DNA of 12,983 nt from Dehalococcoidia bacterium (lineage in GTDB: Bacteria; Chloroflexota; Dehalococcoidia; UBA3495; JAAXIE01): positions 1 through 12,983 of the forward strand of contig JAAXIE010000193.1 of NCBI GenBank assembly GCA_012270525.1. Reading direction: 5' to 3'. Shown here one piece after another: positions 8,179-12,983 of the stretch (its first letter is position 1; every line of letters starts with the position of its first letter). The notes under the pieces are model-generated. The model saw nothing but the letters and a program-made list of their open reading frames with translations. It was not told the origin of the DNA and made no database searches. The position numbers and the translations under genes were made by a program.

Positions 8179-9035
8179 GTTTCGTTGTTCTCCGGGGGGA
8201 AGTCATCATATTCCACGGACATCAGGCAGAGACCCTTGGCTGGGAGTACGGCGCACCAGGCTGGGACCTGGATCGCGCCGGAGATGATATCCTGAAGGAC
8301 ACGAGGCTCCAACCTTCCGAGGCCTACTGCCAGCAAGACCGCCCCTGTCCTACGTATCTGGTGGGGCAGGAAGCCATTGGCCTCGGCTTCCATCAGCACC
8401 AAATCCTGTTCACGCCAGAGTTCCCAGCGTCGCACCTTCCTGATGGTGGTTCTGCCAGCGGGCAGGGCAGCTGCGAACGGCGCGAAGTCGTGGACGCCGA
8501 TCAAGGCACTGGCTGCCTCATTCATAGCAGGTAGGTCCAAAGGGTTCCTGACCCAATGGGAGAACTCTCGCATCAGCGGAGAGGGGGTCGGGCTGTTCAG
8601 AAAGGTGTAACGGTACCTGCGGGCGATGGCAGCCTTTCGGGAGTGGAACTCCTGGTCGGTGTCGTAGATGCTCCGCACCTTGATATCCGGTGGCAGGTGG
8701 TGGTTCAGTCCACGCAGGATGACATCATGGGACAGGGGGCCACCGGTGAGGAAGTCGACCACTTGGGCCTTGGCGTGGGCCCCTGAGTCGGTGCGGCTCG
8801 CTGCGCGAATGCGCACTGCTTGCCCTGTCAGACGGTGGAGAGCCGTTTCGAGTTCTCCCTGAATGGTGGGTTGGCCGTCCTGTAGCTGGAACCCGCAATA
8901 GCGGGTGCCCTGGTACTCGACGATCAAGGCCAATCGGCGTTGGGCTACGGTTTGGGTTGCTTCGGCCAGCAAGTGCTCATCCACCGAGGAGTGGCCAGCG
9001 TCGGCGGGCGGTGATTCTAGGAGGAGGTCGACCAT
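8175..9035 (-). CDS. truA: tRNA pseudouridine(38-40) synthase
   Basis: Isomerises uridines 38, 39 and 40 in the tRNA anticodon arm to pseudouridine; no cofactor. Counted from ATG 9035 the protein has 286 residues. The catalytic Asp83 lies in RTDSGAHA (81-88), the TruA form of the pseudouridine synthase motif. RLALIVEYQGTRYCGFQLQ (34-52) is the conserved N-terminal strand. FLPHQIRRTGAVLLAVG (222-238) and PAKGLCLMSVEY (265-276) are C-terminal family motifs. The open frame continues upstream into rplQ, so I chose the ATG 16 bases after the rplQ stop. No strong Shine-Dalgarno is visible there, and a later start is possible because the first 33 residues are not conserved. Confidence 0.93.
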   Translation of the reverse strand: MVDLLLESPPADAGHSSVDEHLLAEATQTVAQRRLALIVEYQGTRYCGFQLQDGQPTIQGELETALHRLTGQAVRIRAASRTDSGAHAKAQVVDFLTGGPLSHDVILRGLNHHLPPDIKVRSIYDTDQEFHSRKAAIARRYRYTFLNSPTPSPLMREFSHWVRNPLDLPAMNEAASALIGVHDFAPFAAALPAGRTTIRKVRRWELWREQDLVLMEAEANGFLPHQIRRTGAVLLAVGLGRLEPRVLQDIISGAIQVPAWCAVLPAKGLCLMSVEYDDFPPENNET

Positions 9036-9051
9036 GGCGCGAGGGGAAGCC

Positions 9052-9402
9052 CTACACCAGTTCCAGCATTGCCATGGAGGCACCGTCGCCCTTGCGTCGA
9101 CCGAGGTGAATAATGCGGGTGTAGCCGCCCTGCCTGTCGGCATAACGCGGGGCGAGTTCGTCGAATATCCGCTTGACCACAGACGGGTTGGGCAAGGCGG
9201 AAAGGGCCAGGCGGCGGTGGTGGAGGGAACCCACCTTGCCGTGGGTAATCATCTTCTCAGCGAATACACGGGCTTCCTTGGCCTTTGCCTCAGTGGTGGT
9301 GATGCGTTCGTGACGCACGAGGTCGCCCACCAAGCTTCTCAGCATCGCTTGCCTGTGGGAACTGGGCCTGCTCAGTTTTCTGCCTGCGACTCGATGTCTC
9401 AT
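9052..9402 (-). CDS. rplQ: 50S ribosomal protein L17 (bL17)
   Basis: Large-subunit protein near the peptide exit tunnel. From ATG 9402 it has 116 residues and begins MRHRVAGRKLSRPSSHR, the canonical L17 N-terminus. RQAMLRSLVGDLVRHERITTT and AKEARVFAEKMIT follow as expected, and the C-terminus ends YTRIIHLGRRKGDGASMAMLELV (positions about 94-116), also typical. An in-frame GTG at 9450 overlapping the rpoA stop would add 16 non-conserved residues and is rejected as the main start. The ribosome site AGGA is close to the ATG (two bases). It follows rpoA by 41 bases, as in most bacteria. Confidence 0.95.
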   Translation of the reverse strand: MRHRVAGRKLSRPSSHRQAMLRSLVGDLVRHERITTTEAKAKEARVFAEKMITHGKVGSLHHRRLALSALPNPSVVKRIFDELAPRYADRQGGYTRIIHLGRRKGDGASMAMLELV

Positions 9403-9443
9403 GATCCTAATACCAAGGTGCTTCCCGAGCGGAGGGCCGGGAT

Positions 9444-10697
9444 CTAGCACTCATCCTCGTCGTGGTAGTCGTCATTGTCCGGGGCATACCCGTCGGGATC
9501 CTGTTCCGGCGTGCGGCGCAAGGAGGCCCTGACAGCGGGTTCTTCATCCTCGTCCTCGTCGTCGAAGTAGTCTTCGTCGTCGTCCTCATCGTCATCAAGG
9601 TCGTCCGTTGCAACGGTCCTCTCGCCGGTGAAGCCGACCGGAAGGTCTTCGTCAAGGTCGGCATAGGCGGAGCGCCATTCGGGGGCATCCTCGCCAGTCC
9701 CTGCCAGCGCTTCCGCCCTAATGGGCCTGGAGCCGTCCAATCCCAACTCGGATATCTTGGCCTTGAGTTCTTCCAGCGATTTCTCGCCGAAGTTCCGGAT
9801 CTTCAGGAGCTCGTCGTCGGGAGTCTCCAGTACCTGTCCAACCTTGGACATGTGGGCCCTCTTGAGGCAATTCAGCGTGCGGGGGGAAAGCTGAAGCTTT
9901 TCGATGGGCATCTGGTATATCTCCGGCGGGACGGAGAGGGATCTTTCGTCCTGAGCCGAGGCACTGCGTCCGAGACCGCTGAAAAGGAAGAAGTGGGTAA
10001 CCAGTATCTCGGAGGAGCGTCGCACCACCTCGGCGGGGGTGATGGTGCCGTCGGTCCAGACTTCCAGGACCAGCCTTTCGTAGTTACTGTTGGTGGCGTT
10101 CCCGACGCGGGTCTTCTCGGCGAGGTAGTTGACCTTGCGCACCGGGTTGTAGATGGCATCCACCGGAAGCACGCCGATGGGCATGCCGGGCAGGCCCTCA
10201 CCCGACATGGCAGGCTCGTAGCCCGTGCCGGGCTCGACGTTGAACTCCACCGAGAGGCCAGCGTCGGAAGAATCGAGCGTAGCCAAGTGCAGTTCAGGGT
10301 TGACGATCTCGAAGTCATCGGAGGTGGCTATGTCCCCGGCGCATACGCGGCCCTCGCCACTGACTTCCAGCCTCATCTTGGTGGGCCGGTTGCTGGTGGA
10401 GCGAATCCGCACCCTCTTCACGTTGAGCAGGAACTCGGTAACTTCTTCCTTCATGTAGGGAAGGGAAGCGTACTCGTGCAGCACGCCTTCAATCTTCACC
10501 CAGGTGATGGCGTTACCGGGCATGGAGCTGAGCAGCACACGCCTGAGGGCGTTACCGATGGTGATGGCAAAGCCCCTCTCCAAGGGTTCGACGGAAAAGC
10601 GGGCCCAGTTTTCCCCCGATTCCAGCATCCGGGTCTGGGGACTGGGAGGTTCAGGGGCCCCTCCAGCCCTGGCGGTCAGAACAGTAGGCTCGAGCAT
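9444..10697 (-). CDS. rpoA: DNA-directed RNA polymerase subunit alpha with acidic C-terminal extension
   Basis: Alpha subunit, whose dimer scaffolds RNA polymerase assembly and whose C-terminal domain (CTD) contacts UP elements and activators. The protein has 417 residues against about 310-340 in most bacteria. The N-terminal domain spans about 24-245, with ERGFAITIGNALRRVLLSS (40-58) at the dimer interface. The CTD spans about 263-320. Its DNA-contacting residues match E. coli R265, N268, C269, G296, K298 and S299 as R273, N276, C277, G304, K306 and S307. After about residue 322 comes an extra tail of about 95 residues; 34 of the last 71 are Asp or Glu, and it ends in Cys417. The ATG at 10697 has GGAG four bases upstream; an internal ATG (residue 24) lacks one. 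rpsD ends nine bases before it. Confidence 0.97.
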   Translation of the reverse strand: MLEPTVLTARAGGAPEPPSPQTRMLESGENWARFSVEPLERGFAITIGNALRRVLLSSMPGNAITWVKIEGVLHEYASLPYMKEEVTEFLLNVKRVRIRSTSNRPTKMRLEVSGEGRVCAGDIATSDDFEIVNPELHLATLDSSDAGLSVEFNVEPGTGYEPAMSGEGLPGMPIGVLPVDAIYNPVRKVNYLAEKTRVGNATNSNYERLVLEVWTDGTITPAEVVRRSSEILVTHFFLFSGLGRSASAQDERSLSVPPEIYQMPIEKLQLSPRTLNCLKRAHMSKVGQVLETPDDELLKIRNFGEKSLEELKAKISELGLDGSRPIRAEALAGTGEDAPEWRSAYADLDEDLPVGFTGERTVATDDLDDDEDDDEDYFDDEDEDEEPAVRASLRRTPEQDPDGYAPDNDDYHDEDEC

Positions 10698-10706
10698 CTC
10701 ACTCCA

Positions 10707-11336
10707 CTATCTAGAGTAGTATTCGACTATCAGGCGGGACTCGATGGTGGACATCACGTCCTCACCAGTGGGGAGTCCGGTCACGGTTCCGCTCATACTC
10801 TCGGTATCCAGTTGCAGCCACTCGGGAACCGGGCGTCGGGGGATGTCCTCGACGAGGGCCTTGTAGAAGTCCTTTTCCTTCCGGGACGGCTTCCAGCCGA
10901 TGACGTCGCCCTGTCGCAGGATGTAGGAGGGTATGTTGGTGTTCCGGCCGTTCACCTGGAAGTGGCCGTGCTGCACCAACTGGCGGGCCTGGTTCCGGGA
11001 CTCGGCGAATCCGAGCCGGAAGACTACGTTGTCGAGTCTGCGTTCCAGCATCTGGAGGAGGTATTCGCCGGTGACGCCGGGGCTACGAAACGCCTGGTTC
11101 ATGTAGTTGCGGAACTGCCTTTCGAGGACGCCATAGATGTAGCGAGCCTTTTGCTTCTCACGCAACTGTATGCCGTGGTCGGAGAGCCTCCGGGGGCGTC
11201 CTGTTCCACGGCTACCGGGGGTGCTGCGCCTGCGTTCCACGGCGCACCGCGGGCTAAAGCAGCGTTCCCCCTTGAGGAACAGCTTCTCGTTGACTTGCCG
11301 GCACAACCGGCAGACAGGTCCAGTGTAGCGGCCCAT
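10707..11336 (-). CDS. rpsD: 30S ribosomal protein S4 (uS4), zinc-binding form
   Basis: Primary 16S rRNA-binding assembly protein; in many bacteria it also represses its own operon. The 209 residues are full length. The N-terminus has Cys9, Cys12, Cys26 and Cys31, the complete zinc-finger set seen in Thermus S4 and absent from E. coli S4. The S4 RNA-binding domain follows: RRLDNVVFRLGFAESRNQAR (98-117), then the turn with LVQHGHFQVNGRNTNIPSY. It ends in EYYSR. The ATG has GAAGGA about four bases upstream. It sits between rpsK (50-base gap) and rpoA (9-base gap) in the standard alpha-operon order. Confidence 0.97.
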   Translation of the reverse strand: MGRYTGPVCRLCRQVNEKLFLKGERCFSPRCAVERRRSTPGSRGTGRPRRLSDHGIQLREKQKARYIYGVLERQFRNYMNQAFRSPGVTGEYLLQMLERRLDNVVFRLGFAESRNQARQLVQHGHFQVNGRNTNIPSYILRQGDVIGWKPSRKEKDFYKALVEDIPRRPVPEWLQLDTESMSGTVTGLPTGEDVMSTIESRLIVEYYSR

Positions 11337-11386
11337 TATTCCTTCTTTCTCAGTCTTGGGCTCTTATGGGCTGGCGTAGGAGCGCG

Positions 11387-11770
11387 CTAGGTCCGGCGCC
11401 TCTTGGGAGGGCGGCACCCGTTATGAGGTATGGGGGTCACGTCTCGTATGGCACTGATGCCCAACCCGGCCTGCTGCAACGAGCGAATGGCGGCCTCGCG
11501 TCCTGCCCCGGGACCCCTGATGAAGACGTCGACGTGGCGGAGGCCATGTTCCATACCGCGGCGCACCGCCAGTTCGGCTGCGCGTTGGGCGGCGAAGGCG
11601 GTGCCCTTGCGGGAGCCGCGGAAACCAGCGGTACCAGCACTGGCCGACGCGATAACGTTGCCCACCATATCGGTGAGGGCGATGACGGTATTGTTGAAAG
11701 TGGAGTGGATATAGGCGCGTCCCCGAGGGACCACCTTCCGCTCTCTTCTGCGCTGTCTGGGTCTGGGCAT
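11387..11770 (-). CDS. rpsK: 30S ribosomal protein S11 (uS11)
   Basis: Platform protein of the small subunit that contacts the mRNA exit region. The 127-residue product has the expected length and motifs: [18 protein letters not shown] (17-34), [21 protein letters not shown] (42-62, by position), [19 protein letters not shown] (80-98), and the C-terminal [21 protein letters not shown] 11770 is preceded by AAGGGG at four bases, with a second purine-rich AGGAG further up. It lies 27 bases after rpsM. Nothing unusual was seen. Confidence 0.98.
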   Translation of the reverse strand: MPRPRQRRRERKVVPRGRAYIHSTFNNTVIALTDMVGNVIASASAGTAGFRGSRKGTAFAAQRAAELAVRRGMEHGLRHVDVFIRGPGAGREAAIRSLQQAGLGISAIRDVTPIPHNGCRPPKRRRT

Positions 11771-11797
11771 GTTTCCCCTTGCTCCTTGCTTCGCTGG

Positions 11798-12190
11798 CTA
11801 CTTCTTGCCGCCGGTGCGACGGCCGCGCCCGGCGACGGTGCGGCGCGGCCCCTTACGGGTACGGGCGTTGGTGCGGGTGCGCTGACCGCGAGCCGGGAGG
11901 CCGCGCCGATGGCGCAACCCGCGATAGGCGCCGATCTCGATGAGGCGACGGATATTCATGTTGACTTCGCGGCGGAGGTCAGTCTCGACCTTGTATTCTC
12001 GATCGATGATTTCCCGCAGGCGGTCCAACTGGTCTTGGGACAACTCCCTGAGGCGGGGGCGGTTCCCATCGTCGAGGCCCAGCTTATCCATGATTTCTTC
12101 CGAGATAGCAGGGCCGATGCCATATATGGAGCGGATGGCGATATCCACCCGCTTACCGTCCGGGATATCCACTCCGGCTACACGAGCCAT
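11798..12190 (-). CDS. rpsM: 30S ribosomal protein S13 (uS13)
   Basis: Head protein of the small subunit that forms intersubunit bridges and contacts P-site tRNA with its basic tail. The 130 residues start [19 protein letters not shown]. They contain [13 protein letters not shown] (21-33), the helix-two-turns-helix segment, and the signature [20 protein letters not shown] (89-108). They end in a Lys/Arg-rich tail ([10 protein letters not shown]). Start ATG 12190 has AAAGGAGG six bases upstream, overlapping the rpmJ stop. First of the classic rpsM-rpsK-rpsD-rpoA-rplQ set. Confidence 0.98.
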   Translation of the reverse strand: MARVAGVDIPDGKRVDIAIRSIYGIGPAISEEIMDKLGLDDGNRPRLRELSQDQLDRLREIIDREYKVETDLRREVNMNIRRLIEIGAYRGLRHRRGLPARGQRTRTNARTRKGPRRTVAGRGRRTGGKK

Positions 12191-12196
12191 GGGGTG

Positions 12197-12204
12197 CCTC
12201 CTTT
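12197..12204 (-). promoter_or_regulatory. Ribosome binding site of rpsM overlapping the rpmJ stop codon
   Basis: AAAGGAGG on the minus strand, six bases before the rpsM ATG. Its first two A residues are the last two bases of the rpmJ TAA (12205-12203), so ribosomes finishing rpmJ sit on the rpsM start site. This implies coupled translation. Confidence 0.75.
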
Positions 12205-12316
12205 AACCCTGCCGCTGAGCGTGACGCGCGTTGGTGCAGATGATGCGCACACGGCCCTTGCGCTTGATTACGCGACACTTGTCGCAACGTGGCTTGACTG
12301 ATGCCCGTACTTTCAT
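12203..12316 (-). CDS. rpmJ: 50S ribosomal protein L36 (bL36)
   Basis: Smallest large-subunit protein, with a zinc ribbon that sits in 23S rRNA. I translated 37 codons from ATG 12316 to TAA 12203. It begins [11 protein letters not shown] and ends [14 protein letters not shown]. The zinc ligands are Cys11, Cys14, Cys27 and His32, the classical zinc-containing form. AGGA lies six bases before the start. It sits between infA and rpsM, its normal place in bacteria. It is short enough to be missed by length-filtered gene callers. Confidence 0.97.
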   Translation of the reverse strand: MKVRASVKPRCDKCRVIKRKGRVRIICTNARHAQRQG

Positions 12317-12337
12317 AATGTGTCCTGCTTGTCGACT

Positions 12338-12556
12338 CTACTTGAACCGGTAAGTAATCCGGCCACGGGTCAGGTCATATGGAGACAGCTCCACCAGCAC
12401 CCGGTCACCCGGAAGGACTCGGATGAAGTGGAGCCTGATCCTGCCCGACACGTGAGCCAACACCTGGTGTTCGTTGGCCAGTTCCACCCGAAACATGCCG
12501 TTGGGCAAGGCTTCAGTGACTTTTGCCTCTACCTCGATTGCCTCTTTCTTGGCCAT
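12338..12556 (-). CDS. infA: Translation initiation factor IF-1
   Basis: A single OB-fold protein that binds the ribosomal A site during initiation and assists IF-2 and IF-3. The 72 residues are exactly the usual length. They start [20 protein letters not shown] and include [21 protein letters not shown] (21-41, by position), [24 protein letters not shown] (44-67, by position) and the terminal TYRFK. GGAGG lies three bases before the ATG, which is slightly close. It is preceded by map (32-base gap) and followed by rpmJ (21-base gap), the standard order. Confidence 0.98.
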   Translation of the reverse strand: MAKKEAIEVEAKVTEALPNGMFRVELANEHQVLAHVSGRIRLHFIRVLPGDRVLVELSPYDLTRGRITYRFK

Positions 12557-12588
12557 GGCCCTCCCATGGGTATTGTTGGGGCCCTTTG

Positions 12589-12983
12589 TTAGCGAGGCCG
12601 GGTCAGGACTTCGGCCTCTCCGTCACGGATTCCTATTGTATGTTCGAAGTGGGCGGAAAGCTTACCATCGGCCGTGACAACTGTCCAGTCGTCGTCAAGG
12701 ACCTTGGTGTGCCAATCGCCCACGTTGACCATGGGTTCAATGGCTATGCACATTCCCTTGCGGAGCGGGATGCCCCGTCCCGCGGTGCCGTAGTTCGCAA
12801 TCTGAGGGTCTTCGTGCAGAAACCGACCGATGCCGTGGCCCACATATTCCCGGACGACGCTGTAGCCTCTGGCCTCGACGAAGGCCTGGATAGCGGCGCC
12901 AATGTCGCCGACGCGGGCCCCGCCACGAGCAGCGTTGATTCCCTCCTGCAATGAGAGCCGGGTAACCTCGATCAGGTCTTCGG
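12589..12983 (-). CDS. map: Methionine aminopeptidase type I, C-terminal part (cut by the window edge)
   Basis: Removes the initiator methionine from nascent proteins whose second residue is small; metal-dependent cytosolic enzyme. Only the last 131 or so codons are in the window; the frame is open to the edge, so the gene continues upstream and is not broken. An apparent TTG start at 12951 is internal. Visible active-site elements are [30 protein letters not shown] (metal-ligand His in GHGIG, catalytic His in LHEDP), AIEPM (metal-ligand Glu) and SAHFEHTI (second metal-ligand Glu). The two aspartate ligands should lie beyond the edge. It precedes infA as in most bacteria. Confidence 0.96.
   Translation of the reverse strand, partial: EDLIEVTRLSLQEGINAARGGARVGDIGAAIQAFVEARGYSVVREYVGHGIGRFLHEDPQIANYGTAGRGIPLRKGMCIAIEPMVNVGDWHTKVLDDDWTVVTADGKLSAHFEHTIGIRDGEAEVLTRPR

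Noticed and set aside
9403..9450. Upstream GTG start for rplQ overlapping the rpoA stop codon
   Set aside because: It would add 16 residues before the canonical L17 N-terminus MRHR; ATG 9402 fits the family.
9462..11390. A 642-codon open frame on the plus strand opposite rpoA and rpsD
   Set aside because: It is antisense to two unmistakable essential genes, and its translation is low-complexity with no recognised domain. Long antisense frames are expected in GC-rich genes.
11366..12301. A 311-codon plus-strand open frame across rpsK, rpsM and rpmJ
   Set aside because: Antisense shadow of ribosomal protein genes; no ribosome site or recognisable motif.
12589..12951. Reading map as a complete 120-residue protein starting at TTG 12951
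   Set aside because: The frame stays open to the window edge with typical methionine aminopeptidase sequence ([14 protein letters not shown]), so the gene is simply cut by the window.

Overview
This window is a GC-rich bacterial chromosome segment carrying two blocks of core genes that converge near position 7,250. I see no mobile element, CRISPR array, tRNA or rRNA. The gene order, a transcription-attenuating SAM-I riboswitch, the short (archaeal/Thermotoga-type) S-adenosylhomocysteinase and the zinc-binding S4 fit a Chloroflexota bacterium such as Dehalococcoidia. That assignment is inference, because I could not run a phylogeny.

Left block (about 1-7,211). A DinB-fold protein gene (31-519, minus strand) is divergent from a five-gene methionine/SAM-cycle operon. 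The 520-690 spacer holds two good sigma-70 promoters, one per direction. The plus-strand promoter leads into a SAM-I riboswitch (about 691-803) with an intrinsic terminator (823-847). The operon is mtnA (methylthioribose-1-phosphate isomerase), mtnP (methylthioadenosine phosphorylase), a one-domain rhodanese, ahcY (S-adenosylhomocysteinase) and metK (SAM synthetase). It makes SAM and disposes of its two by-products, MTA and SAH, under control of SAM itself. A phosphohexomutase gene (5784-7211) follows on the same strand after a small hairpin.

Right block (7,305-12,983, minus strand). In transcription order: map (3' part only, cut by the window edge), infA, rpmJ, rpsM, rpsK, rpsD, rpoA, rplQ, truA, rplM and rpsI. 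This is the common bacterial alpha-operon layout. Genes are separated by 50 bases or fewer, and truA and rplM overlap as ATGA. rpmJ (37 codons) is included although very short.

The most unusual items are the RNA polymerase alpha subunit, which carries a strongly acidic tail of about 70-95 residues after its normal C-terminal domain, and the rhodanese of unknown role inside the riboswitch-controlled SAM operon. I found no clear evidence of a wholly new system.
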